A stretch of 64,000 bases of DNA from GWC2-45-44 sp041661665 (GCA_041661665.1 JBAZTW010000001.1:62001-126000); one strand, 5' to 3'; shown: positions 51,790 to 59,998, counted from the stretch's first letter. The notes: generated by a model from the sequence alone, not told the origin. A program made the numbers and translations.

Positions 51790-52419
51790 TTATTTTTTTC
51801 TGCGAAGCAGCAAACCGCCAAGACCAAGCAAACACATTGTTGCCGGTTCAGGGACAACATCGAATCTTGCTATGACATCTCGCTCAGGCTGAACCCATGG
51901 ATTAGAGCCGCTGAAGTTGGAACCGCCAACACGACTAAGTCCCAGTGAGGTTACATCAACCTGATAACCCTGAACAGTGAAAGAACTCGTAGCTCCTTCG
52001 TTGAGAGCCAGATAATCGTTGTCCCAGGTACATTCAAGAAGGCCGGTCTGACTAATAGAACCAGCAGGGCCGCCGCTGAAGGATATACTGCGGATAGCTG
52101 TAATATTGAAAGACAAATCACTCCAGGCACCCGGGTCGGTCGCAGTGCCGCCATAGGTGTAATCGATAGTCCACTTAAGGGTGTTAATCTTCAGGTTGTA
52201 GGTTCCTGGTGTAAGGTCAAGTGTGCCGGTATAGGTAACCATTTCCAGCGTATCGCCCGGATAACCATTAACGCCCCACGGTGCATTAGCCGGCGGTGTA
52301 GTAGAGGCTGGATATTGAATTGCCCCCCAGCCGGACACTGTGTAATTGACTGTTGTCGCGCCAGCAGTCATTGCCATAACAAAAACTACTGCTGCACAAA
52401 TTGCTGCTAATTTCTTCAT
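51790..52419 (-). CDS. PEP-CTERM protein of unknown function
   Basis: A 209-residue product with signal peptide LAAICAAVVFVMAMTAGA and tail VVPEPATMCLLGLGGLLLRR. The mature part is beta-rich (VTYTGTLDLTPGTYNLKINT, FNITAIRSISFSGGPAGSI) with no catalytic motif. The ribosome-binding region GGAAGGAAAGAG and the preceding AACAGTTTTTTATGG are nearly identical to those of the gene at 50782-51669, showing that the 5' ends descend from one duplicated leader. It has its own terminator. Confidence 0.78.
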   Translation of the reverse strand: MKKLAAICAAVVFVMAMTAGATTVNYTVSGWGAIQYPASTTPPANAPWGVNGYPGDTLEMVTYTGTLDLTPGTYNLKINTLKWTIDYTYGGTATDPGAWSDLSFNITAIRSISFSGGPAGSISQTGLLECTWDNDYLALNEGATSSFTVQGYQVDVTSLGLSRVGGSNFSGSNPWVQPERDVIARFDVVPEPATMCLLGLGGLLLRRKK

Positions 52420-52471
52420 TCTCTTTCCTTCCATAAAAAACTGTTATTGTTTATTTCTTCACTACGCTGTT

Positions 52472-52516
52472 AAAAAAAATGGACTGCCGGTGCGAACATT
52501 TCGTGCCGGCTCGTCC
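52472..52516 (-). terminator. Intrinsic terminator after the M28 peptidase gene
   Basis: Hairpin built from GGAC, GCCGG and CGAA (52481-52516; loop ATG) followed in minus sense by eight Ts (to 52473). The outer stem has small internal mismatches. Confidence 0.8.
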
Positions 52517-52545
52517 TTAATAATCATATTCACCGTATTATTGCA

Positions 52546-53444
52546 TTATTTCTTTCTGCGAAGCAGCAAAACTCCAAGACCAAGCAACGCCATTGTTGCC
52601 GGCTCTGGGACTAATCCGGCAGACCCTGCCAGATAACCCACAGTCGCTCGGGTCATATTGGTGGCGTATTGGTAATCGATATAGTTCGGCATATCTACGG
52701 TGTCATTAGCAGTGTGATAGTAAGGGTTATCACGGACTGCCGGTTCAATCAACAAGACGGCCTGTTTGCCATTCCATTCGAAAGGAGCGTGATCGCTCGC
52801 ATCAAAAGTGCCGCCGAAGAAAGCCGTAACACCGTTTCCATAGGCGCTGAAAGCGCTGGCCAGAGCCTGTTTGACGGGATCTGAACTGCTGCGTCCGTAA
52901 ATCAGAGCCTTGTCGTGATTGGAATTGTTTTCGGGAAGATTATAGGCAATCATATCCATTGCGACCATGCCGCGAATATCGTCGCCGCTATGTGCGGAGG
53001 CATAAGCGTTACTTCCTACAAGCCCCTGCTCTTCCCGGTCGAACGCGATGAACACCAAGGTGGATTTAAATTGATACTTCGACAGGACATTGGCTGCTTC
53101 CAGGATACCAGCTACTCCGCTGGCATCGTCATCTGCCCCGGGATTACTCGCCGAATCATAATGAGCGCCGACGATATATTGACCAGCGGTTGGATCTGTG
53201 CCCGGAAGAACCCCAACAACGTTGTTATATGTAGTACCCCCATAGGTGAAAGGGGAAAGGGATGTCTGCAGTCCAAANNNNNNNNNNCCCCCGTGTGGGT
53301 GTACAAATAATCATTCAGATAACTGTAATAGGTGGTCTGATTGACATTTGTGACGACGTCTAAAACATTGCCGCCAAACGTCACAGAAGTCAAGGCAAGA
53401 ACAATCACCGCCACCAGAACACTCATACTATTTCTGATGTTCAT
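52546..53444 (-). CDS. M28-family zinc aminopeptidase-like protein with PEP-CTERM tail (interrupted by assembly gap)
   Basis: The N-terminal part (from ATG 53444, GGAGG upstream) has a signal peptide (VLVAVIVLALTSVTFG). After the ten Ns the reading frame changes, and the peptidase continues: VGAHYDSASNPGADDDASG supplies His and bridging Asp, FIAFDREEQGLVGS the catalytic/ligand Glu pair, MVAMDMIAYN an Asp and DASDHAPF the last His, so the two-zinc site is complete. The tail is VPEPATMALLGLGVLLLRR. The frame change coincides with the gap of unknown length and is most likely an assembly artefact, not a mutation. It would act at the cell surface or outside. Confidence 0.82.
53278..53287. other. 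Assembly gap (10 N)
   Basis: Ten undetermined bases inside the M28 peptidase gene. The number is probably a placeholder, since the frames on the two sides do not join. Confidence 0.98.
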
Positions 53445-53551
53445 AATCAACCTCCAACCTCAAAACAAGAGGGTTAGTTTTTTTATTGTTTTTTGCGATG
53501 AATTATTCACGCAAAGTTTTTTTTCACTACGTTACTACGCAGTTTCGCTTC

Positions 53552-53594
53552 AAAAAAGGACGGGCTGACACGAATGTGTCGTGTCGGCTCGTCC
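53552..53594 (-). terminator. Intrinsic terminator after the fourth PEP-CTERM gene
   Basis: Stem made of GGACG/CGTCC, GC/GC and GACACG/CGTGTC (53558-53594) followed in minus sense by six Ts. Confidence 0.85.
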
Positions 53595-53625
53595 CTGAAC
53601 AATCATATTTAATGATAGTTACTGT

Positions 53626-54366
53626 TTATTTTTTTCTGCGAAGCAGCAAACCGCCAAGACTCAGTACCGCGATTGTTGCCGGTTCTGGAACAATCCATTC
53701 GATGTTGTCCAGCGTGGTAACATCAACATATTGAGGCGGTGGCGTGAGTGCAAGGAACGTTATTCTCGCGATGTTCGCGGCATCACTATTGATGCCCCAA
53801 AATCCTTCTATATTATCATTATGCCCCCATGACCGCGTTACCGCAGTTACCGTTGCAAGGAGGTTGCCTGCGGAATCATAGGCCTTTACCACCGTCGATA
53901 GTGGAACCGTGTAAGATGCGGTGCTGTTGGAGACAAAACTGCCAACCTGTTTTACCGGATTGGTGAATAACACCGTCAGTTCAGAGAGCGGATTAGCATT
54001 GGAAACTTTGTTGTACAAGACATTGTTATTAGGCATATAGGTACCATCATACCCATTTACCGAGCCTTGCTGCCATCCGCCAACTGCGCCGCCATCGTCT
54101 GCTAACAGAATCGCGGTGCCTTCGTTAATAAAGCTTGCACCCTTGCCGGCAAGGTAGTAGTTACCCACCGGTGCTGCGCTCGGCCCGATATCGTCGAATG
54201 TAATAGTGTCGTCAGGAGTTCCCATGAACGCACGATAGGCGTTATACTCGTCGATGAAGGTTGCGTACCCTGCGCTGCCGTCAAACGTAAGAACGCTTGC
54301 TCCCGCTGTCCCACTGACAGCTATCAGAGCTGCTACTGCACAAATTGTTACTAACTTTTTCTTCAT
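53626..54366 (-). CDS. PEP-CTERM protein of unknown function (with conserved leader RNA)
   Basis: The start at 54366 follows TTTGGAGGAAAAAAA; in-frame codons upstream belong to the leader. The 246-residue product has a signal peptide (LVTICAVAALIAVSGTAGA) and tail IVPEPATIAVLSLGGLLLRR. The mature sequence (TITFDDIGPSAAPVGNYY, QVGSFVSNSTASYTVP, TVVKAYDSAGNLLATVTA) looks like the beta-sandwich carbohydrate-binding type seen in many PEP-CTERM proteins. Its promoter and about 180-nt leader resemble those of the gene at 56172-56846, although the proteins differ. Confidence 0.78.
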   Translation of the reverse strand: MKKKLVTICAVAALIAVSGTAGASVLTFDGSAGYATFIDEYNAYRAFMGTPDDTITFDDIGPSAAPVGNYYLAGKGASFINEGTAILLADDGGAVGGWQQGSVNGYDGTYMPNNNVLYNKVSNANPLSELTVLFTNPVKQVGSFVSNSTASYTVPLSTVVKAYDSAGNLLATVTAVTRSWGHNDNIEGFWGINSDAANIARITFLALTPPPQYVDVTTLDNIEWIVPEPATIAVLSLGGLLLRRKK

Positions 54367-54548
54367 TTTTTTTCCTCCAAAAATTAAACAATAAAACTTT
54401 AATAAACACGTTTTTAAGGAGAGAGTGCTGACGTGGACCAAAACAAAAGAGGAATACTCATCGCAAACGATGAGTACAAATGTTCTCTTGCCTTCTTCCC
54501 AACCAGTATTCTACTCGCTCTTTTACAAAGCAGCATATCCCAGATTAC
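54367..54548 (-). promoter_or_regulatory. Conserved leader RNA A of a PEP-CTERM gene (candidate cis-regulatory RNA)
   Basis: Shared with leader B (56847-57033): GGGAT, TTTG-AAA-GAGCG, AGTAGAA-ACTG, TTGGGAAGAA-GC-AGAGAAC, a hairpin GTACTCA...TGAGTA, CTTTTGTTT and CTCCTTAAAA. In A the hairpin is TACTCATCG-TTTG-CGATGAGTA. CUCCUUAAAA could pair with UUUUUGGAGG around the ribosome-binding site with a two-base bulge, hiding it. No known riboswitch class was recognised. Confidence 0.6.
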
Positions 54549-54554
54549 CAAGTC

Positions 54555-54583
54555 ATCATACTTTATTTAGTTCGCCCTGTCAA
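54555..54583 (-). promoter_or_regulatory. Promoter of leader A
   Basis: Minus sense: -35 TTGACA (54578-54583), 17-base spacer, -10 TATGAT (54555-54560), start near 54548. Confidence 0.75.
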
Positions 54584-54623
54584 GGGTTTTCTAATTTTTT
54601 TACTGCAACGCCTCACAATGACC

Positions 54624-54650
54624 TGCCGGTGCGAACATTTCGCACCGGCA
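54624..54650. terminator. Perfect 12-bp hairpin after the ice-binding-like gene
   Basis: TGCCGGTGCGAA and TTCGCACCGGCA around a three-base loop. It lies 27 bases after the stop at 54677 but lacks a T run in the minus direction, so it may protect the mRNA end rather than terminate. Confidence 0.65.
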
Positions 54651-54676
54651 AGCCCTAATAATCACATATTTACTGT

Positions 54677-55402
54677 TTATTTCTTTCTGCGAAGCAGACT
54701 CAAAGCACCGAAGCCAAGCAGACACAGTGTTGCTGGTTCCGGAATAGTGATAGTATTATCGTCCAGCGTTACGGCACCATTACGGGCCAAAGCCCTGCCA
54801 GACTCGATGGTTGCGCCGGTATTCAGGGTGATGCTCGTCAATGCAAGGATGCTTCCCTTGAACGCGGTGGTGGTACCAAGAGTTGCGGAACTGCCGACCT
54901 GCCAGTACACATTACTTGCATCAGCGCCGCTAATCAATAGGACGGAGGAACCGGTCGCGGTAGTAAGCGTGCTGCCAATCTGAAAGACGAAGTCGCCTGT
55001 GCCGCTGAGGGTGAGCGTCCCCGTTAACTGGGCCGTCGACGAGAAGAAATAGACGCCCGCCGTGAGCGTGCCTACTGAACCCAGATCCTGGCCGCTCAAG
55101 TTTTGCGTGACCGCCATCCCTGCGAGAGTATTGTATGCAGTTGTGAGATCGGTTTGAGCCAGAGCCGCGGCTGCATCATTATCGTGGATAGTCCCGTTCA
55201 CGATTCCCGGAGGAAAGCCGGTAATCGCGGAACCCGGCGAGACACCGAGATCACCATTGATAACGGACGAACCGGTATTAGTCACTGTCGAACCAGCCAG
55301 TACCGCGTAATTAGCCGCCGTACCTAAAGATATTGGCGTGGCCTGTGATGTGCCTATTGCCAGCACAACTGCCACCACACAAATTGCAAATATCTTTTTC
55401 AT
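54677..55402 (-). CDS. DUF3494 ice-binding-like PEP-CTERM protein
   Basis: The 241-residue product has a signal peptide (IFAICVVAVVLAIGTSQA) and a complete DUF3494 beta-solenoid: LGTAANYAVLAGSTVTNTG, INGDLGVSPG, TAYNTLAG, LTAGVYFFSSTAQLTGTLTL, FVFQIGSTLTTA, VYWQVGSSATLG and TAFKGSILALTSITL, in the usual order. Members include ice-binding proteins and also surface adhesins. Tail IPEPATLCLLGFGALSLLRR. The start lies one base after the stop of the upstream gene, and its ribosome-binding site AAGGAG is inside that gene's last codons, so translation is coupled. Confidence 0.88.
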   Translation of the reverse strand: MKKIFAICVVAVVLAIGTSQATPISLGTAANYAVLAGSTVTNTGSSVINGDLGVSPGSAITGFPPGIVNGTIHDNDAAAALAQTDLTTAYNTLAGMAVTQNLSGQDLGSVGTLTAGVYFFSSTAQLTGTLTLSGTGDFVFQIGSTLTTATGSSVLLISGADASNVYWQVGSSATLGTTTAFKGSILALTSITLNTGATIESGRALARNGAVTLDDNTITIPEPATLCLLGFGALSLLRRKK

Positions 55403-55403
55403 T

Positions 55404-56081
55404 TTATTTTCTCCTTCGAAGCAGACTCAAAGCGCCAAAGCACAACAAACTCATTGTCGCCGGTTCTGGAACCACAAAGTCCTGACCATTAGGCGAACTG
55501 GTTGCGTACACAAATGCGCGTGGGCCGGTACCATCCAGTTCTGCAAGCCAAGCATTGGCCGTAGCAGCCTGTTCGATACCTGGTGCATGGAAACCTGTAC
55601 CGCTGGTAACATCCCAGGTGGAGTCGGTTTCATACACAATCTCCCATAACGCGGCGCCGAAAGCTTCCGCCATTTGTTTATTTGCCGGACTTGTTGTCCA
55701 GCTAATATTAAAATGTCTGCCCCAAAGTTCGCTGATGAGGTCAGCTTTGGCAGCTCCCATAGGTGTGCCGTACTGAGCCGGCATAGGCGCTGAATCCAGA
55801 GAGACAACATCCTGCCAGCCGGCAACTGTCCCTTGAGGCAATTCTATACAGAAGCCCCAGTTTGGAACCTGTGTCCCCAGACCGGTACCGCCTGCATTGG
55901 TCCACGAATAGACGCCGGTGTAATAGTTTCCACCGGCAAGACCGCCGCCATATAGTGGGCTCTGGTCAGAAAGACCATTGGTGTGCCCCTGAATGTTCAC
56001 AGTACCAAGAATCGTTGCGCCGACAGGTGCGACTACAAATACTACCACTGCCAATACACAAACTAACAACAACTTCTTCAT
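55404..56081 (-). CDS. PEP-CTERM protein, tandem paralogue 2
   Basis: A 225-residue protein with signal peptide (LLLVCVLAVVVFVVAPVGA) and tail VVPEPATMSLLCFGALSLLRR. It is closely similar throughout to the neighbouring 56172-56846 product: ATILGTVNIQ, YSWTNAGGTGLGT, VPNWGFCIEL, YGTPMGAAKADLISELWGRH, MAEAFGAALWEIVYETDSTW and GPRAFVYATSSPNGQDF. Function unknown. The tail codons also supply the ribosome-binding site for the next gene. The tail is nearer to that of the downstream ice-binding-like protein (GFGALSLLRR) than to its own paralogue, suggesting tail exchange. Confidence 0.78.
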   Translation of the reverse strand: MKKLLLVCVLAVVVFVVAPVGATILGTVNIQGHTNGLSDQSPLYGGGLAGGNYYTGVYSWTNAGGTGLGTQVPNWGFCIELPQGTVAGWQDVVSLDSAPMPAQYGTPMGAAKADLISELWGRHFNISWTTSPANKQMAEAFGAALWEIVYETDSTWDVTSGTGFHAPGIEQAATANAWLAELDGTGPRAFVYATSSPNGQDFVVPEPATMSLLCFGALSLLRRRK

Positions 56082-56171
56082 TTTTTTCTCCTTAACCCAA
56101 AAAACTTACGATACATCTGGCGTTCTCACATTGAGCTCGCTGCTAATCAGTATCGTCCTTGTTTTTTTAAT

Positions 56172-56846
56172 TTAACTGTGCTTTCTGCGAAGAAGTAAAC
56201 CGCCGAGACTAAGTATTGCGATTGTCGCCGGTTCCGGCACTAAGAAGTCCTGACCATTAGGCGAACTGGTTGCGTACACAAATGCGCGTGGGCCGGTACC
56301 GTCCAGCTCTGCAAGCCAGAGATTGGCCGTAGCAGCCTGCTCAATGTTTGTAGCATGGAAACCCGCACCACTGGTAACATCCCAGGTTGAGTCGGTTTCA
56401 TAGATAATTTCCCATAACGCGGCGCCAAAGGCTTCTGCCATTTGTGTATTTGCGCCGGTTGTCCAAGCGGGGGCAAAATGTCTGCCCCAAAGTTCGCTGA
56501 TGAGGTCGGCTTTGGCTGTTCCCATAGGTGTGCCATACGCAGCCGGCATAGGAGCCGCATCCAGGGAGATAACATCCTGCCAGCCGGTATATGGGCCTTG
56601 GATCAATTCTATACAGAAGCCCCAATTAGGAACCGACGTACCCAAACCGGTACCACCCGCATTGGTCCACGAATAGATGCCTGTACGACCAGTTACACCG
56701 GAAAGGCCGCCGCCCCAGACTGTGCCTGTGTCAGAAATAGCATTGTTGTGATTCTGGATGTTCACAGTACCGAGAATTGTCGCGCCGGCAGGTGCGCTCG
56801 CAAACACTACCACTGCCAATACACAAACTGCAACTAACTTTTTCAT
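56172..56846 (-). CDS. PEP-CTERM protein, tandem paralogue 1 (with conserved leader RNA)
   Basis: The start at 56846 follows TTTGGAGGAAAGAG; upstream in-frame codons belong to the leader. The 224-residue product has signal peptide LVAVCVLAVVVFASAPAGA, the same mature domain as its neighbour (YSWTNAGGTGLGTSVPNWG, SELWGRHFAPAW, ATNIEQAATANLWLAELDG) and tail LVPEPATIAILSLGGLLLRR, here closer to the tail of the gene at 53626-54366. The invariant Cys in WGFCIEL is unpaired in the mature domain, which is unusual for an exported protein. Function unknown. Confidence 0.78.
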   Translation of the reverse strand: MKKLVAVCVLAVVVFASAPAGATILGTVNIQNHNNAISDTGTVWGGGLSGVTGRTGIYSWTNAGGTGLGTSVPNWGFCIELIQGPYTGWQDVISLDAAPMPAAYGTPMGTAKADLISELWGRHFAPAWTTGANTQMAEAFGAALWEIIYETDSTWDVTSGAGFHATNIEQAATANLWLAELDGTGPRAFVYATSSPNGQDFLVPEPATIAILSLGGLLLRRKHS

Positions 56847-57033
56847 TTCTCTTTCCTCCAAAAAATTAAATATGTTCAAAAATAATACGATTTTAAGGAG
56901 TGAGAGCTGATGAAGCGGGAAACAAAAGGGGGTACTCATTTTGACTATTGAGTACGAACGTTCTCTCGCTTTCTTCCCAATCAATCAGTCTTCTACTCCG
57001 CTCCTTTCCAAAGGAACTAATCCCAAATTAGCA
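56847..57033 (-). promoter_or_regulatory. Conserved leader RNA B of a PEP-CTERM gene (candidate cis-regulatory RNA)
   Basis: Counterpart of leader A with the same order of blocks. The hairpin is GTACTCA-loop-TGAGTAC (7 bp), whereas A has a longer stem with different inner bases, so pairing rather than sequence is kept. The blocks TTGGGAAGAA and AGAGAAC are nearly identical. CTCCTTAAAA and TTTTTTGGAGG can pair here too. Confidence 0.6.
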
Positions 57034-57039
57034 CCGCGT

Positions 57040-57068
57040 ATTTTACTTTTTTATATTTATCGTGTCAA
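57040..57068 (-). promoter_or_regulatory. Promoter of leader B
   Basis: Minus sense: -35 TTGACA (57063-57068), 17-base spacer, -10 TAAAAT (57040-57045), start near 57033. The -35 overlaps the tilS stop codon. Confidence 0.75.
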
Positions 57069-58483
57069 GGTTTTTTTTTAATTATTTTTTTATTTTTTAT
57101 AGTTATTTTGAGGAGCGAAAGCGTTTGTGCGGTGATTTTGGCCTTTCCGCTGCGGCGAAAGGGGGCGAGCCAGATAATATCCTGATAATCTGAGATTATA
57201 ATCTCTTGTCCTTGCTGGAGTTGGAGGTTTTTTGCGGAAGCGATAAAATTTCCAATCTTTTTGGGTGAATTAAGTCCTAAAGGCGTCAATTTGTCGCCTT
57301 TTTTTCTGTTTCTGACAACCAATGGCAGCGTTAAATGTTCAAAATCAAACCATTCGACAAAATTATTTTTTTTATTTTTTATTGACGAGATACTTATCTT
57401 TTGGGCGGGAACAATCTCTGTTTCAATCAGCCAGTCGGCAAAACGCACTTTACCGGGTATAGGCAGGGTGGTCTGTTCGTTTGCAAAGGGCTGTTTTTTT
57501 GAATGGCTGACAAAAAAACCGGTTCGTGTTTTTTGGATTATCGCGTCCGATGGAAGCTGAAGGCTTTTTTCTGTTTTAGCCTGAGCTATAAATTTTACAA
57601 TTTTGTTATAGTGGGCGTTTGTAAATTTTTGCAGACCGATGTTTTGTTTCCGCAGGAGATTTTGTATGACCTCAACCTGCAAAAGCGGATGGCAATTTGT
57701 AAATTTATCCGTATCTAAAACTTCTGTTTTTTCAACGGCGGATTTCGCCTGCTCTTCAATTTTTTCATACAGCTTCAGAGCTTTTTCGGAAAGTTTGAAC
57801 AGTAAATCGGCAATATCGGATGTCGATTGTTTTTGGAGATAAGGAATAATTCGATGTCTTATGCGGTTGCGTGTGAATCGACAATCGGCATTTGTATGGT
57901 CTGTCTGCCAGTTGATATTTCGCGAAGAAAGATAGTCTTCGATTTCGGTTTTGCAAAGGCACCGCAGCGGCCTTATGAACGTAATGCTGGTTAGAGATGT
58001 TTTGGGGCGAATGCCTGCAAGGCCTTTAAAGCCTGTGCCTCTAAGCAAACGGTGGATTATCGTTTCGGCATTGTCGTTCTTGTGGTGTGCGGTTGCTATT
58101 GCCGAGCAGTTGTTCTGCCGGGCGATTTTGCGGAGCGCGTCAAGTCTAATATCTCTGGCGGCGGTTTCGGTTGAAAGTTTTTTTTCTTTCGCATAAGTTT
58201 TTACATCGATACGCAGGCAGGTTGCGGGCAGGTTATGCTTTTTCGCGAGGGATTTTACATATTGCTCATCGTCAAAACTTTTTTCATCCCGGAGTAGATG
58301 ATTTATATGCGCGATGTGCAAATGGCAGTGAATTTTGCCGGAGGATTTGAGGTTTGCGAGTATTTCGACCAGAGCGACGGAGTCTGCGCCGCCTGAAACA
58401 GCCAGCAGAAGCGTTGTACGCCCAGTCCAAAGGCTATTGGCATTAATAAAGTTGAGAACTTTTTGTTCGGTATTTTCTGACAT
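57065..58483 (-). CDS. tilS: tRNA(Ile)-lysidine synthetase
   Basis: Converts C34 of the CAU-anticodon isoleucine tRNA to lysidine so that it reads AUA. The 472-residue protein has the N-type ATP pyrophosphatase loop AVSGGADS (about 28-35), HLHIAHINHLLR, and further RLDALRKIARQ, IATAHHKNDNAET and LLRGTGFKGLAG, then a substrate-binding domain and the C-terminal domain with RNRKKGDKLTPLG. A run of Lys ends the protein. It stands alone between the PEP-CTERM cluster and the periplasmic protein gene. Confidence 0.94.
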   Translation of the reverse strand: MSENTEQKVLNFINANSLWTGRTTLLLAVSGGADSVALVEILANLKSSGKIHCHLHIAHINHLLRDEKSFDDEQYVKSLAKKHNLPATCLRIDVKTYAKEKKLSTETAARDIRLDALRKIARQNNCSAIATAHHKNDNAETIIHRLLRGTGFKGLAGIRPKTSLTSITFIRPLRCLCKTEIEDYLSSRNINWQTDHTNADCRFTRNRIRHRIIPYLQKQSTSDIADLLFKLSEKALKLYEKIEEQAKSAVEKTEVLDTDKFTNCHPLLQVEVIQNLLRKQNIGLQKFTNAHYNKIVKFIAQAKTEKSLQLPSDAIIQKTRTGFFVSHSKKQPFANEQTTLPIPGKVRFADWLIETEIVPAQKISISSIKNKKNNFVEWFDFEHLTLPLVVRNRKKGDKLTPLGLNSPKKIGNFIASAKNLQLQQGQEIIISDYQDIIWLAPFRRSGKAKITAQTLSLLKITIKNKKIIKKKP

Positions 58484-58553
58484 ATAATTGTAAAAAAACA
58501 GGCCTGTATTTTATTTTACAGGCCTGACTTTGAATGCGAGATATTAGAAAAAC

Positions 58554-59360
58554 TTAATCAATTTTTACGTTTTCCGGTTCGGCAGACAGCGCATTTATTC
58601 TTGTTTGTATTTCATCCCGATAACTCTCGTGGGTGGGCACTTCCTTTATAAGCGAATCTCTGTAAAGTTTCAGAGCCTCACCTCGCTCGCGCAATTGGTA
58701 ATCAAGGAGTTTGGCTGCCTTGTAGCGCGGCGCTAAAGATGTGTCAGGATTCCACTGGAAACATCTCTTGTAATAGAGAACGGCTATTGAATAATCCTTG
58801 TGATATTCGTGAATTTTACCGCACATATAAGCGGCCTCGTCAATTTTGTCGCTGGTGGGATATTCCTTTATCAAATCGTTAAACTTGTTGAGAGCCAGCA
58901 TCAGTTTCTTTTTGCTCGCGCCGAATATGACGCTTTTGGGCGGGCCGAACAGGACGGGGGACAAAAAAGCCTTGTTATACAGTTCCATGCCTTCGTTGTA
59001 GAGAGTGGTTGCCTGCGGTATGTTAACCGTGGAGATAAGCGTATCGCCGGCGACTTCAGCCTGCAAAATATAGCGGTATCTTGGAGCGGCATTGAGCCAT
59101 TTAAGTTCTTTTTGTACCCATTCGAGTTTCAACTGGTTGCCGGCTTGTTCGTAGAAAGACTGAAGCTTCTCAAGCTCCTTGCGGTATGCCGCACGTTTTG
59201 CCAGAACTTCTTCTGCCAGCGCAACCTCTGTCTGGGCTGATGGGTTCATCTTCTCGAAAACATCCGGGCCGGGCTTTTCGGTGTAAAATCTCTTTTGGCC
59301 AAAGCCAAAAACGACTGTTGTGCAGCAAACGATGATAGCTAATGCTGTAATCTTTTTCAT
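58554..59360 (-). CDS. Exported TPR-like protein
   Basis: The ATG at 59360 follows GAAAGGATTTGACA; an in-frame TTG lies two codons earlier. The 268-residue product has a signal peptide (ITALAIIVCCTTVVFGFG). The second half holds TPR/BamD-like helix pairs: LALNKFNDLIKEYPTSDKIDEAAY and KDYSIAVLYYKRCFQWNPDTS in part, then LYRDSLIKEVPTHESYRDE. The first half is Lys/Glu-rich helical. Proteins of this type often scaffold envelope assemblies. A TTGACA-N18-TAATGT promoter is upstream. No specific partner is evident. Confidence 0.65.
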   Translation of the reverse strand: MKKITALAIIVCCTTVVFGFGQKRFYTEKPGPDVFEKMNPSAQTEVALAEEVLAKRAAYRKELEKLQSFYEQAGNQLKLEWVQKELKWLNAAPRYRYILQAEVAGDTLISTVNIPQATTLYNEGMELYNKAFLSPVLFGPPKSVIFGASKKKLMLALNKFNDLIKEYPTSDKIDEAAYMCGKIHEYHKDYSIAVLYYKRCFQWNPDTSLAPRYKAAKLLDYQLRERGEALKLYRDSLIKEVPTHESYRDEIQTRINALSAEPENVKID

Positions 59361-59412
59361 TGTCAAATCCTTTCAACCCTAAGTTTTAAATTCTAAAATA
59401 CACTTTTTTATA

Positions 59413-59442
59413 ACATTAAATCAACTTGAGGATTGTTGTCAA
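59413..59442 (-). promoter_or_regulatory. Probable promoter of the exported TPR-like gene
   Basis: Minus sense: -35 TTGACA (59437-59442), 18-base spacer, -10 TAATGT (59413-59418), start about 45 bases before the ATG. Confidence 0.5.
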
Positions 59443-59554
59443 GCAGATTAGACTTATATGCTGGCATAGTTTTTCGTGGTTAGCCGAAAGTTTTACCCTG
59501 TTAGTCAACGTAAAGGATTTATTGATAATATGTTATGGTTTTAGCAATGGTGAA

Positions 59555-59998
59555 TTAACGAGATAGTCGTTCTATTGCGATTGCAGCTACTTTATTATGG
59601 TCGAAAGCCAGGTTTTCCGGCAGGTTATAGATTGAAAACCATTTTGCCTCTGCGGCATCGTCGCCGGCTTTGATTTCTGGTTTGTCGGTAGTACCCCAAA
59701 AAACTACTGTGATATTTCTGCCTCGCGGGTCCCGACCGGGTTTTCCAAAGGTTTGCAGTTGTTGTAATTTAACGCCTGTCAGGCCGGTCTCCTCGGCAAG
59801 TTCTCTGGCTGCGGCATCGGCCAGGTCTTCATCCATTTCGATAAATCCGCCTGGGATTGCCCATTGTCCCCTGAAAGGCTCGTTACCTCGCTTGATTAGA
59901 AGGATTCTGGGAGGGTGTGCGGAAATATCAAACACCGCTGCGTCAACGGTTACCATCGGTCGCGGCCAGTCGTAGACATATTTACCTTGTTTCGCCAT
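59555..59998 (-). CDS. Nudix hydrolase
   Basis: Nudix enzymes hydrolyse nucleoside diphosphates linked to another group. The complete box GX5EX7REUXEEXGU is present at residues 51-73 (GFIEMDE, seven residues, then RELAEETGL). The 147-residue protein begins with VTVDAAVFDISAHPPRILLIKRG and has WAIPGG before the box, resembling ADP-ribose pyrophosphatase and NrtR-type Nudix domains; no DNA-binding extension follows. The actual substrate cannot be read from sequence. Confidence 0.9.
   Translation of the reverse strand: MAKQGKYVYDWPRPMVTVDAAVFDISAHPPRILLIKRGNEPFRGQWAIPGGFIEMDEDLADAAARELAEETGLTGVKLQQLQTFGKPGRDPRGRNITVVFWGTTDKPEIKAGDDAAEAKWFSIYNLPENLAFDHNKVAAIAIERLSR

Noticed and set aside
54367..57033. 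Known riboswitch classes (c-di-GMP, SAM, cobalamin, TPP) for the PEP-CTERM leaders
   Set aside because: None of the conserved core sequences I know for these classes is present.
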